Below, in pieces: positions 7,943 to 15,758 of a stretch of 64,000 nucleotides of DNA; position 1 is the stretch's first letter; each line of letters opens with the position of its first letter. This stretch comes from Shinella zoogloeoides (GTDB lineage Bacteria; Pseudomonadota; Alphaproteobacteria; Rhizobiales; Rhizobiaceae): positions 809,501 through 873,500 of the forward strand of contig NZ_CP132311.1 in the NCBI RefSeq assembly GCF_030733845.1. The letters are read 5' to 3'. The notes beneath the pieces were generated by a model that saw nothing but the letters and a program-made list of their open reading frames with translations, did no database searches and had not been told where the DNA came from. Position numbers and translations under genes: made by a program.

Positions 7943-8809
7943 ATGGGCGAAAAAAATATCCTGACCGACCGTTTCGAGGCCGAGCGCGGGCGCCTCAGCG
8001 CCGTCGCCTTCCGCATGCTGGGCTCGCGGGCGGAGGCGGAGGATGCGGTGCAGGAGGCCTGGCTGCGGCTGGAGCGGGCGGGCGGCGACGGCATCGACAA
8101 TCCCGCGGGCTGGCTCACCACCGTCGTCGGCCGCATCTGCCTCGACATGCTGCGCGCCCGCACGAAGCGCCGCGAGGACCCGATCGACGGGGAGGAGGGC
8201 GAGGCGCAGCATGCCGATCCGGCCGCAGGCGCCGACGAACAGGCGGCGCTCGCCGACTCGGTCGGCCTTGCGCTTCTCGTCGTGCTGGAGCGCCTGGCGC
8301 CGGCCGAACGCCTCGCCTTCGTGCTGCACGACATGTTCGACGTGCCCTTCGAGGAGATCGGCCGCATCGTCGATCGCTCGCCGGTCGCCGCGCGCCAGCT
8401 TGCGAGCCGCGCCCGCCGCCGGGTGCAGGGCCTGCCGGAAACGCCGTCGGCGGACTACCACCGCCGCAAGGGCGTCGTCGCGGCCTTCCTCGCCGCCTCG
8501 CGCGACGGCGATTTTGCGGGGCTGCTCGCCGTGCTCGATCCCGACGTCGCCTTCCATGCGGATGCCGACGCCGTGCGGCTCGGCTCGCTCGCCGAAATTC
8601 ATGGAGCGCAGGCCGTCGCCACCAACTTCAAGGGCAAGGCGACCGCCGCGAAGCTCGCGCTCATCGACGGCGCGTTCGGCCTCGCTGTCATCCTCGGCGG
8701 CCAGCTCAGGGTCGTCGTGCGCATGGAAGTGGAGGGCGAGCGGATCGTCGGGATCGAATCGATCGCCGACCCGGCCCGCATCGCTGCCTTCGAGGTGGAA
8801 TACCTCTAG
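7943..8809 (+). CDS. ECF sigma factor, ECF41 group, with SnoaL-like C-terminal domain
   Basis: A 288-residue sigma factor with no separate anti-sigma gene nearby. Sigma-2 is about 10-75 (AFRMLGSRAEAEDAVQEAWLR) and sigma-4 about 110-165 (LAPAERLAFVLHDMF, then EEIGRIVDRSPVAARQLASR). A SnoaL-like extension (about 175-285) follows a short LPETP linker; in the ECF41 group this extension regulates activity in cis. The RBS is GAAGGAG. Proximity to an AhpD-like gene is typical of the group. The usual DGGGR-like motif of the extension is not obvious (DADAVRLGS at that place). Confidence 0.92.
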   Translation: MGEKNILTDRFEAERGRLSAVAFRMLGSRAEAEDAVQEAWLRLERAGGDGIDNPAGWLTTVVGRICLDMLRARTKRREDPIDGEEGEAQHADPAAGADEQAALADSVGLALLVVLERLAPAERLAFVLHDMFDVPFEEIGRIVDRSPVAARQLASRARRRVQGLPETPSADYHRRKGVVAAFLAASRDGDFAGLLAVLDPDVAFHADADAVRLGSLAEIHGAQAVATNFKGKATAAKLALIDGAFGLAVILGGQLRVVVRMEVEGERIVGIESIADPARIAAFEVEYL

Positions 8810-9543
8810 ATGCCGATGCGCCCGATGGCGGGTATCTTGATCGCCGGCCGTGCCAGGTCCACGCCGGCGACGAGCCCCATGACGTGCAGCTCGATGCCGC
8901 TGCGCAGGCCGGCCGAAACGCCGAGGAGCCCGTAGAGCGTCGCATGCACGTCCTTTCCGTCGGGATCGACCGCGAACAGCCTGCCCTCCGGCAGGTAGTC
9001 GCGGCCGACCGCATCCGGCGGCAGCACGACGCCGAGCTCCGGCACGGAGCGCAGCACATGGGCGACGAAGGTGTTGGAGTTCGGCCCCGGCCAGATGCGG
9101 TAGCCGCCGGGCTTGGAATAGGGATAGGCGGCGATCGCCTTCTCGATCTTCGGGATCAGCCGCGCCGCTTCGTCGCCGCTGACGCTCACCACCACGCGCG
9201 GCGTGTTGGAATACCAGTAGGCATCGGGCGCATAGCCGTTCTTGCGCACCGGCGTGCCCCAGCCGACCTTGTCGTAGCGGTTGTAGGTCGCGGCATTGGC
9301 CTCCTTGGTGACGATCCAGGCGTGGCTCGCCACCGCGCCCTTCATGCCGCCCGTCGCGGCGGAGAAGATGTGGATCGTCGCCTGCGGCGTCTCCCCGGCC
9401 TTCGGCAGGATGCCGGCGGATTTCCAGTTGGCCTCCCGCCAGCTCTGCGGCCGGTCCTTGATGTACCAGTAGCCGGCCGAGGCGAGTGCCGGCATGAGGT
9501 AGATCGCGAGAAAGAGGACGAGGACGTTCCTCAGCAATTTCAT
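8806..9543 (-). CDS. DUF3750 family protein
   Basis: A 245-residue protein with an N-terminal hydrophobic segment (about 5-23), either a signal or an anchor. The body matches the DUF3750 family (HIFSAATGGMKGAVASHAWIV, YSKPGGYRIWPGPNSNTFVAHVLR). The histidine in SHAWIV and the asparagine-rich PGPNSNTFV segment give an amidase-like or NlpC-like impression, but the function is not established. Its 3' end overlaps that of the sigma factor gene by four bases (convergent). Confidence 0.8.
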   Translation of the reverse strand: MKLLRNVLVLFLAIYLMPALASAGYWYIKDRPQSWREANWKSAGILPKAGETPQATIHIFSAATGGMKGAVASHAWIVTKEANAATYNRYDKVGWGTPVRKNGYAPDAYWYSNTPRVVVSVSGDEAARLIPKIEKAIAAYPYSKPGGYRIWPGPNSNTFVAHVLRSVPELGVVLPPDAVGRDYLPEGRLFAVDPDGKDVHATLYGLLGVSAGLRSGIELHVMGLVAGVDLARPAIKIPAIGRIGI

Positions 9544-9618
9544 GGCCGGCTCCGAAACCGAGTGTGCACAGGCGAGGTTTTCGGATAATACCGCAGCGGA
9601 AATCGGATATTTGAGGGC

Positions 9619-10632
9619 ATGATCATGGCAAACCCGGTCCTTGTTGAAGTCACGCGCGGCAATCTCGTCGAAAGCCGTCATCGCGGCATGGTCGTCGCGG
9701 TGGATGGCGATGGCAAGGTGGTGTTCTCGCAGGGCGATATCGAGGCAGGCGTCTTCCCCCGCTCGGCCTGCAAGGCCATGCAGGGTCTGCCGCTCGTCGA
9801 AAGCGGCGCGGCGGATGCCTACGGCTTCGGCGACAAGGAATTGGCGCTCGCCTGTTCCTCCCACAATGGCGAGCCTGAGCACGCCCGCCTTGCCGGCGCC
9901 ATGCTCGCGGCGGCCGGCGTCGATGAAAGCGTGCTTGAATGCGGCGCGCACTGGTCCTTCGAGCAGCCGGTGCTGATCGGTCAGGCCCGCGGCCTCGACC
10001 ACCCGACGGCGCTTCACAACAATTGCTCGGGCAAGCATGCCGGCTTCGTCTGCGCCGCCTGCCACACAGGCAAGGATCTGAAGGGTTACGTGCGCTACGA
10101 GCACCCCGTCCAGGCGGAAATCCGCGGCGTCATGGAAAGCCTGACGGGCGCGGCGCTCGCCACCGACAATTGCGGCGTCGACGGCTGCTCCATCCCGACC
10201 TATGCCATGCCGCTGAAGAGCCTCGCCCACGGCTTTGCGAAAATGGCGACGGGCACCGGCCTTGCCCCCGTACGCGCGAACGCCGCGCGCCGCCTCATCG
10301 AGGCCTGCATGGCCGAACCCTTCTACGTCGCCGGCACGAAGCGCGCCTGCACCCGCCTCATGCAGACCGCTCCCGGCCGTATCTTCGCCAAGACCGGCGC
10401 CGAGGGCGTCTTCTGCGCCGCCATCCCGGAAAAGGGCATCGCGATCGCGCTGAAATGCGAGGACGGCACCACCCGCGCCGCCGAAAGCATGGTCGCAGCC
10501 ACGCTAGCCCGCTTCTTCACGGACGAACCGGAAGTGAGCGCCGCCCTGATGGCCCAGGCCAACCGCTCCATGTCCAACTGGAACGGCATCCACGTCGGCG
10601 ACATCCGCGTGACGAACGCCTTCGCCGCCTGA
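9619..10632 (+). CDS. L-asparaginase II, class 3 (rhizobial ReAV type)
   Basis: A 337-residue cytosolic amidohydrolase hydrolysing L-asparagine to aspartate and ammonia. It belongs to the rhizobial class unrelated to E. coli AnsA/AnsB. The signature FPRSACK gives Ser49 and Lys52, matching the serine-lysine catalytic pairs of ReAV. NNCSGKHAGF (Cys136, Lys139) and DNCGVDGCSIP (Cys185) match its zinc-site residues. Starts at 9619 and 9625 are both possible; GAGG at 9613 is nearer the usual spacing for 9625. It appears to be a single gene. Confidence 0.92.
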   Translation: MIMANPVLVEVTRGNLVESRHRGMVVAVDGDGKVVFSQGDIEAGVFPRSACKAMQGLPLVESGAADAYGFGDKELALACSSHNGEPEHARLAGAMLAAAGVDESVLECGAHWSFEQPVLIGQARGLDHPTALHNNCSGKHAGFVCAACHTGKDLKGYVRYEHPVQAEIRGVMESLTGAALATDNCGVDGCSIPTYAMPLKSLAHGFAKMATGTGLAPVRANAARRLIEACMAEPFYVAGTKRACTRLMQTAPGRIFAKTGAEGVFCAAIPEKGIAIALKCEDGTTRAAESMVAATLARFFTDEPEVSAALMAQANRSMSNWNGIHVGDIRVTNAFAA

Positions 10633-10633
10633 T

Positions 10634-10670
10634 TTGACGCCCTATGACGTCATGCGCTATGATGGCGCAT
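10634..10670 (+). promoter_or_regulatory. higBA promoter and operator
   Basis: TTGACG (10634-10639) and TATGAT (10658-10663) are 18 bases apart. They overlap two palindromes: ATGACGTCAT (10644-10653) and ATGCGC-N7-GCGCAT (10652-10670). The second reaches into the higB start codon. Such overlap fits autorepression by HigA. Transcription would begin about at the start codon. Confidence 0.55.
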
Positions 10671-10953
10671 GATCAAGAGCTTCGCCGACCGGGAGACCGA
10701 ATCGATCTGGTCTGGCCGTCGAAGCCGGCGCCTTCCGGCCGATATGCAGGCCATCGCCTTGCGCAAGCTGCGCATGCTGCATGCCGCACAGACGGTGACG
10801 GACCTGCGCGTGCCGCCCGGCAACCGGCTGGAGCTCTTGAAGGGAAATCTGGCCGGACTCTATTCCATCCGGATCAATGACCAGTGGCGTATCTGTTTCG
10901 GCTGGTCGCAAGGAGATGCCGTCGATGTCCGCATCCTCGACTACCATGACTGA
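10669..10953 (+). CDS. higB: RelE/ParE-superfamily toxin HigB
   Basis: A 94-residue type II toxin, a ribosome-dependent mRNA interferase in this family. Marks are the N-terminal MIKSFADRETESIWSG, LRKLRMLHAA, the LRVPPGNRLELLKG strand and the C-terminal YSIRINDQWRICF with conserved arginines. The start at 10669 lies only about six bases after the predicted -10, so the message may be leaderless. It overlaps the antitoxin gene by eight bases in toxin-first order, characteristic of HigBA. Confidence 0.93.
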   Translation: MIKSFADRETESIWSGRRSRRLPADMQAIALRKLRMLHAAQTVTDLRVPPGNRLELLKGNLAGLYSIRINDQWRICFGWSQGDAVDVRILDYHD

Positions 10954-11248
10954 AGCCGGCCTGCTGCCCAATCCGCATCCCGGCGACATTCTGCTGGAAG
11001 AATTCCTCCAGCCGATGGAAATGAGCCAGAACGCGCTTGCCCGCGCGGTCCATGTCCCGCCGCGTCGCATCAACGAGATCGTTCTCGGCAAGCGGCAGGT
11101 GACCGCGGACACGGATCTGCGGCTTACCCGCTATTTCGGCCTGTCGGAAGGCTACTTCCTGCGCCTTCAGGCCGAATTCGACCTGATGCAGAAGCGCCGC
11201 GAGATCGGGCGCGATCTCGAGCGCATCGTCCCGCGCGACGCCGCCTGA
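10946..11248 (+). CDS. higA: HigA antitoxin, XRE-type regulator
   Basis: A 100-residue antitoxin with the HigA helix-turn-helix (PGDILLEEFLQPMEMSQNALARAVHVPPRRINEIVLGKR, about 10-50) followed by YFGLSEGYFLRLQAEFDL, typical of HigA. It should neutralise HigB and repress the shared promoter. The ATG at 10946 overlaps the end of higB, so translation is coupled. Confidence 0.93.
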   Translation: MTEAGLLPNPHPGDILLEEFLQPMEMSQNALARAVHVPPRRINEIVLGKRQVTADTDLRLTRYFGLSEGYFLRLQAEFDLMQKRREIGRDLERIVPRDAA

Positions 11249-11368
11249 TCAGTGCCGGGCGGCGCGGCAGATTTTTTCGCACACCTTGTCGGGAAGGCAG
11301 AATCCGTTACGTCCTTGTGGCATGACGGGGTCGAGGCCCCGTTTCAAAAACCAATCAGGAGGACTTCC

Positions 11369-11764
11369 ATGCGCATGATCTTCGTCAACCTTCCCGTCAA
11401 GGACCTGCCGGCCACCCGCCGCTTCTTCAATGCACTCGGCTTTTCCTTCAACGAGGATTTCAGCGACGAGACCGCCGCCTGCATGGTGGTGGACGAGAAC
11501 ATCTTCGTCATGCACCTGACGGAGGAAAAGTTCCGTCAGTTCGTGACGGGCGAGGTGGGCGATCCGGAAAAGGCGACGCAGGTGCTGACCTGCCTGTCGG
11601 CCTCGAGCCGCCAGGAGGTCGACGACGTCAAGGCCAAGGCACTCGCCGCGGGCGGGCGCGAATGGAAGCCGAACATGGAATTCGGCCCGATGTACGGCTG
11701 CTCCTTCCAGGACATCAACGGCAATGTCTGGGAGTTCATGCATATGGACCAGTCGGGCGGCTGA
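11369..11764 (+). CDS. VOC (glyoxalase/bleomycin-resistance) family protein
   Basis: A 131-residue single VOC protein (MRMIFVNLPVKDLPATRRFFNALGF at the start; MYGCSFQDINGNVWEFMHM at the end with the metal-ligand glutamate position). The family includes glyoxalases, dioxygenases and antibiotic-binding proteins; the substrate cannot be told from the sequence. The start ATG is well supported by AGGAGGACTTCC. A repeat follows directly. Confidence 0.88.
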   Translation: MRMIFVNLPVKDLPATRRFFNALGFSFNEDFSDETAACMVVDENIFVMHLTEEKFRQFVTGEVGDPEKATQVLTCLSASSRQEVDDVKAKALAAGGREWKPNMEFGPMYGCSFQDINGNVWEFMHMDQSGG

Positions 11765-11778
11765 AGGGCGACCGAAGG

Positions 11779-11899
11779 CCCTCTCTGCCTGCCGGCATCT
11801 CCCCCACAAGGGGGGAGAACGCAAGGCGCTCGCTCTTCCCTCCATTTTTCACGCCGAGAGTGCTGCACGTTAAGTCCCTCCCCCTTGTGGGGAGGGGTC
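11779..11899. repeat. RptC palindromic repeat, copy 1
   Basis: The left arm CTCTCTGCCTGCCGGCATCT followed by CCCCCACAAGGGGGGAG, a middle of about 50 bases (CTTCCCTCCATTTTTCACGC is shared with other copies), and the right arm CCCTCCCCCTTGTGGGGAGG. The same layout recurs at 24153, 43999 and 61170. Confidence 0.85.
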
Positions 11900-11956
11900 T
11901 TTAATCATTGGCAATAGGCCACCTGCCGGAAGAAGCTGCCGGCAGGTGCTACTGCA

Positions 11957-12694
11957 TCAATCGTCGTGGCTGTGCGCCTCGGCGACGAAGCTCAGCGTCG
12001 CGGTATAGCCGATCTTGTCAGCCTTCGGGTCGTTTTCCAGCGGCACGCTGTGATCGGCCGCCAGCACGTTGAGCCCGTCATTGCGGATCGTCACCACCAC
12101 TTCGCCGTCCGCGTCCGTCGGATCGCTCTTCAGCGAGGCCTGGTTCACATAGTCGAGCGTCACGACCGCGCCGGCGAGCGGCTTGCCGTCGTAGAGCAGG
12201 CGCAGGCGGATCGGATCGCCCGCCTTGCGGCCGACAGGGTTGTCTAGCGGAACGATCTGCAGGTCCTGCTTCGGGAAGGCGGGCAGGGCGTCGTGCACAT
12301 GGAGGAGGGAAAGGCTGTTCTTGATGTAGTGGCCGGTCTCCTTGGCGTCGGCGACCTTGTCTTTCGGCTCGTTCACCCATTTGCCGTCAGCCTTCTCCGT
12401 CCAGTAGCCGTTGTCGAAGGTGAGCGCGATGGCGGCCGGCTCGCCCTCGGGCTTCAGGATCGCGTGTTTGTTGCGGCTGTCGATGGCCGCGGGGCTCGCC
12501 GTGCCGTCCTCGGCAATGGCGACGGCCTCCTTGATGCGGGCCGGGTCATAGGCATCGTCGCCGGCGCCGTGGCCGTAGACGACGCCGAGTTCGCCCCAGC
12601 GTTCGGCGACCCACGCGCCATGCGCGCCGGCCGTCGCGGGAAGGGAAAGGGCGAGCGCGAGCGCGCCCGAAACAGCCATGATCTGTCTCAGCAT
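11957..12694 (-). CDS. DUF4198 periplasmic metal-type protein
   Basis: A 245-residue secreted protein with a signal peptide (about 1-24, cleavage after AGA) and DUF4198/COG5266 features, a family linked to nickel, cobalt or zinc handling. Potential ligands are the mature N-terminal HGAWVAERW, GHGAGDDAYDP and the C-terminal EAHSHDD. The middle forms a beta-sandwich carrier-like domain (GRKAGDPIRLRLLYDGKPLAGAVV). A Zur-like palindrome lies 17 bases before the start, so expression in zinc limitation is plausible. The metal is not proven. Confidence 0.82.
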   Translation of the reverse strand: MLRQIMAVSGALALALSLPATAGAHGAWVAERWGELGVVYGHGAGDDAYDPARIKEAVAIAEDGTASPAAIDSRNKHAILKPEGEPAAIALTFDNGYWTEKADGKWVNEPKDKVADAKETGHYIKNSLSLLHVHDALPAFPKQDLQIVPLDNPVGRKAGDPIRLRLLYDGKPLAGAVVTLDYVNQASLKSDPTDADGEVVVTIRNDGLNVLAADHSVPLENDPKADKIGYTATLSFVAEAHSHDD

Positions 12695-12710
12695 TCTGGT
12701 CTCCGATTTA

Positions 12711-12728
12711 GTAATGTTATTACGTTAC
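12711..12728 (-). promoter_or_regulatory. Zur-like operator for the DUF4198 gene
   Basis: GTAATGTTATTACGTTAC is an imperfect palindrome (14 of 18 positions symmetric) and resembles the ATGTTAT-type Zur boxes of alphaproteobacteria. A TTGACA at 12765-12760 with a weak CTAGAC -10 (12742-12737) would place the operator over the transcription start, fitting repression. Confidence 0.55.
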
Positions 12729-12796
12729 GAAAATCGGTCTAGCCTTCCGCCGGGAGGGCTGTCAAGCGTCGACGGGCAAAAGAAGAAGGGGAAGGG

Positions 12797-13132
12797 TCAG
12801 GCGCGCAGCTTGCGGATTTTCGCGGGTGCCCTGGCGGTCCAGGCATCGTCGAGCCGCTGGCGCAGCTCCGTGTCGTCGATTTCAGCGGCGCGCACGAGCA
12901 GCGCGGGCCAGCCCCGGTAGTGATCCGTCTCGTAGTAGATCGCCGGCGCCATCTCGATCAGGCGCTCCTTCTCGTCCAGCGGCGCCATCAGCACCAGCGT
13001 GTCCGCGTCCTTGATGCGCATGAGGAGCTTTCCGGCGACCTTCAGCGCCGGCGTGCCGTAGGAGGTGCCGGTCTCGGTGCCCGGCAGGTCGCCTGCGAGG
13101 CGCAGGAGCCGCCAGCAGCGGGTCGTCGTCAT
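12797..13132 (-). CDS. MmcQ/YjbR family DNA-binding-like protein
   Basis: A 111-residue YjbR-fold (double-wing) protein (LPGTETGTSYGTPALKVAGK, then MAPLDEKERLIEM and RGWPALLVRAAEI). The biochemical role is unknown. The only in-frame ATG (13132) lies about 13 bases after GGGGAGG, unusually far, while an out-of-frame ATG at 13140 has the ideal spacing. That GGGGAGG is also the 3' arm of a terminator hairpin, so translation may depend on hairpin state. Confidence 0.85.
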   Translation of the reverse strand: MTTTRCWRLLRLAGDLPGTETGTSYGTPALKVAGKLLMRIKDADTLVLMAPLDEKERLIEMAPAIYYETDHYRGWPALLVRAAEIDDTELRQRLDDAWTARAPAKIRKLRA

Positions 13133-13140
13133 CAGGCATG

Positions 13141-13175
13141 AAAAAACCTCCCCGGTGAAGCTTACACCGGGGAGG
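13141..13175 (-). terminator. Intrinsic terminator after the 67-residue protein, overlapping the yjbR RBS
   Basis: A perfect 11-bp stem (CCTCCCCGGTG, loop of seven with AAGCTT, CACCGGGGAGG; 13147-13175) is followed on the minus strand by six T (13146-13141). The 3' arm contains the GGGGAGG that serves as ribosome binding site for yjbR. Confidence 0.85.
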
Positions 13176-13194
13176 CCAGGACTGCGAGGGAGGA

Positions 13195-13398
13195 TCACGC
13201 AGGATGGCAGGCGTGCGGCCGGGTTTCGGCAGCGGGGGGTTGCGGGCGGAAGAGGCCGAAGGGAAGGTCGCCGAGCGAACGGGAATCCATCGTCCTGATA
13301 TCGGGATGGGATAGCGGGTCGCGCACCCAGACGGGAGCCTCCGCAGCGTCGATCTCGGTTTTCAGGGCTTCGGCAACTCTGGAGAAAATCTTGAACAT
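13195..13398 (-). CDS. Small conserved-type hypothetical protein (67 aa)
   Basis: MFKIFSRVAEALKTEIDAAE starts a 67-residue protein with an amphipathic N-terminal helix. A HPDIRTMDSRSLGDLPFG segment resembles the C-terminal half of DUF1127-like small proteins of rhizobia, but the usual arginine-rich YRRL/W motif is not clear. The RBS AAGGAGAAGGCA is strong and a clear terminator follows. It is divergent from a GcvA-type LysR gene and may be its target. Function unknown. Confidence 0.7.
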   Translation of the reverse strand: MFKIFSRVAEALKTEIDAAEAPVWVRDPLSHPDIRTMDSRSLGDLPFGLFRPQPPAAETRPHACHPA

Positions 13399-13501
13399 TG
13401 CCTTCTCCTTTCATTTCGTTACCATTGTTGATGCCCGATAATCGCGCCAAAGTGCCGTTCCGGCAATCGAGTAGTTCGAGACGAGACTATAGAAAAGCTA
13501 T

Positions 13502-14443
13502 ATGAAGAACCTCAACCGCGTTCATCTCAACGGCCTTCGCGCGCTGGAGGCGGTGGGGCGGCTCGGCTCGCTGCAGGCCGCCGCCGGGGAACTGGGCGTG
13601 ACGGTCGGCGCCGTCAGCCAGCAGGTCATCAAGGCGGAGGAGCAGCTCGGCCGGGCGATCTTCGAGCGCACGGCGCGCGGCCTTAAGGAAACGGCCTTCG
13701 GCGCGCCGTTCCTCGCCCGCCTGTCCGCCGCCTTCCGCCAGCTTTCCGAGGCGGTCGCCACCACCCAGCGCCGCGACGACGCGATCCTGACGATCTCCGT
13801 CGCGCCGATCTTCGCCTCCCGCTGGCTGATCCACCGCATCGACCGATTCAGCGCGGCCCACCCGGATATCAGCCTGCGTATCGAGGCGACGATGACGCTG
13901 GTCGATCTTGCGCGCTCGGATGTCGACCTCTGCATCCGCGTCGGGCCGGGCGGCTGGCCGGATGTGGCGACGGAGTTCCTGATACCGCAGGTCGTGTTCC
14001 CGGTCTGCGCGCCGGCGCTTGCGGAAGGGATCAGGACGCCGCAGGACCTCGCCGCCCAGCCGGCGGTCATCGACGGCAACGATCCGTTCACCTGGGAGCG
14101 CTGGTTGAAGGCGGCGGGCTTCGACGTGCCGGCGCCGAAGGCACGACACGTCTTTTCCGATGCCTCGCTCTGCCTCGATGCGGCGCTGGCGGGGCAGGGC
14201 GTGCTGCTCGGCTATCCGGTACTCGCCTCCTGGGCGCTGAAGGAGGGGCGCCTCGTCGCGCCGTTCCCCATCCGGGTGGAAACCGGCATGGGCTATTATT
14301 TCGTGACGGCCCCGGGCATGCCGGAGCCGCGCAAGGTCTCGCTCTTCAAGCGGTGGCTGCGGGCAGCCATCGCCGAGGACGAGGACGGTTTTGCCGGGGC
14401 GGTCATTCCAGCTCGGTCTGCCGCGCCGCCATCATCGCCTTGA
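13502..14443 (+). CDS. LysR-type regulator, GcvA/AmpR subgroup
   Basis: A 313-residue regulator. The winged HTH is N-terminal ([42 protein letters not shown], with the VSQQV recognition helix of the GcvA group). The effector domain spans about 95-300. The LysR family normally controls the divergent gene, here the 67-residue small protein. The last 41 bases overlap the end of the convergent GST gene. Its effector cannot be told. Confidence 0.9.
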   Translation: MKNLNRVHLNGLRALEAVGRLGSLQAAAGELGVTVGAVSQQVIKAEEQLGRAIFERTARGLKETAFGAPFLARLSAAFRQLSEAVATTQRRDDAILTISVAPIFASRWLIHRIDRFSAAHPDISLRIEATMTLVDLARSDVDLCIRVGPGGWPDVATEFLIPQVVFPVCAPALAEGIRTPQDLAAQPAVIDGNDPFTWERWLKAAGFDVPAPKARHVFSDASLCLDAALAGQGVLLGYPVLASWALKEGRLVAPFPIRVETGMGYYFVTAPGMPEPRKVSLFKRWLRAAIAEDEDGFAGAVIPARSAAPPSSP

Positions 14444-15062
14444 AGGCCGGGCGCGACTGGCAGGCCTCGAGCCAGGCCTTGACGTTGGGCGCCTCGTCGA
14501 AAAGCTGCGGCTGGCTCATCGCATAGCGGAACACTTCCGCAAGGTTGAGGTCCGCCACCGTGAACCGGTCGCCGACGACATGGCCGGTCGCGGCAAGGTG
14601 CATGTCGAGCCGCTTGAAACAGGCCTTCAGCGCCTTCGCCGCGCCGCGGATGGCAAGGCGTCCCTGTTCGCTCTCGGCCGCGTTCGTATCCAGCGTCAGG
14701 ATGATCTTGACGGCATGCGGCTCCACCTCGGTCGCCGCCCACATCGTCCATTGCAGCATTTCCGCCTCTTCCGTCACCGTCCGGCCGGAAAGCGGGCCGC
14801 CATGCTTGCGGGCGAGGTAGAGGTTGATGGCGAGCGATTCCGTCATCACGAAGCCGCCGTCGTCGATGCAGGGAATGAGGCCGGTCGGGTTCACCGCAAG
14901 GAAATCCGGCGACTTCGTGTTGAGCGGCGCGTCGCTCGCCTGCGGATCGTCGAGGCGGCGCGCCTGGATGACCGGGACCGAGGCGAAGGGCAGGCCGAGT
15001 TCGCCGGCAAGCCAGTAGTTGCGCGAGGCACGGGAGCGGTAGACGCCGTAGATGGTGAGCAT
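14403..15062 (-). CDS. Glutathione S-transferase family protein
   Basis: A 219-residue cytosolic GST. The thioredoxin-like N-terminal domain ([26 protein letters not shown]) has serine and arginine residues in the glutathione-activating region; [22 protein letters not shown] contains the cis-proline and the ESLAI gamma-glutamyl-binding motif. The helical C-terminal domain includes [19 protein letters not shown]. The ATG at 15062 is preceded by GGAGGATCC. The substrate is unknown. Confidence 0.9.
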   Translation of the reverse strand: MLTIYGVYRSRASRNYWLAGELGLPFASVPVIQARRLDDPQASDAPLNTKSPDFLAVNPTGLIPCIDDGGFVMTESLAINLYLARKHGGPLSGRTVTEEAEMLQWTMWAATEVEPHAVKIILTLDTNAAESEQGRLAIRGAAKALKACFKRLDMHLAATGHVVGDRFTVADLNLAEVFRYAMSQPQLFDEAPNVKAWLEACQSRPAFKAMMAARQTELE

Positions 15063-15313
15063 GGATCCTCCAGGGGTGCCCGCAAGAGTGCGGGCTTGCG
15101 TAAGAACAAACAGCCGCGGCCGTTTCTGCGCTAGAAGAAAGGCGAAACGGCATGGGCATGGCCGGCACCATAGGCGGCGCCCGGGTCCCGCGGTAGGGTG
15201 TGCGCCTGATCGATCCATGAATTGTCGTGATGGCGGGTCTGCTTGTCGCATTGACCTTCTGCCGGCACGAGACTAATGGCGATGGGTCCGCATCTGGCGG
15301 ACGGGGACGGACG

Positions 15314-15697
15314 ATGACACGAGGCATGACACGATGGGGCTGCTGCCTGCGTATTCTGTGCGCGGTCGCCCTGCTGTTCGTCGGCTTCGCCCACCAGCCC
15401 GCCTCCGCCGCAGAGCCCAGCGCCATCGAGCTTGCCCAATATGTGCTGCCCGACGGCACCATGCCGGACCTCTGCCTCAACGACCATGTCGACGGCAAGG
15501 TCAAGCATGTCATGCCCGGCAAGTGCGAGGCCTGCCGCATCGCCGGCGCCATGCTGATGCCGCAGCCGGCCGATCTTGCCGGCGCCCTGCTCGCCTTCCG
15601 CGATATTTCCGCCCTTCCGCTCGCCGAAGAGGCGCTGCATTCGAAGCGCGAGCGCCCCGGCGCGCCGCCGCGCGCACCGCCCCTCCTGTCCGCCTGA
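15314..15697 (+). CDS. Small secreted Cys-containing protein of the copper-type locus
   Basis: A 127-residue protein with a signal peptide or N-terminal membrane helix (about 12-32, cleavage near ASA). The mature part has paired cysteines (DLCLNDHVDG and GKCEACRIAGAMLMPQP), resembling a DUF2946-like metal-binding module, a weak assignment. It precedes a PepSY membrane protein and a PCu(A)C chaperone on the same strand, so a periplasmic copper role is inferred. An in-frame ATG at 15326 is an alternative start. Confidence 0.65.
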   Translation: MTRGMTRWGCCLRILCAVALLFVGFAHQPASAAEPSAIELAQYVLPDGTMPDLCLNDHVDGKVKHVMPGKCEACRIAGAMLMPQPADLAGALLAFRDISALPLAEEALHSKRERPGAPPRAPPLLSA

Positions 15698-15758
15698 TCT
15701 TCGCCCGCACGCCGCCCAGCCGCCGTGCGCCTGAATTTCCAGCCTGACAGGACCCCCG

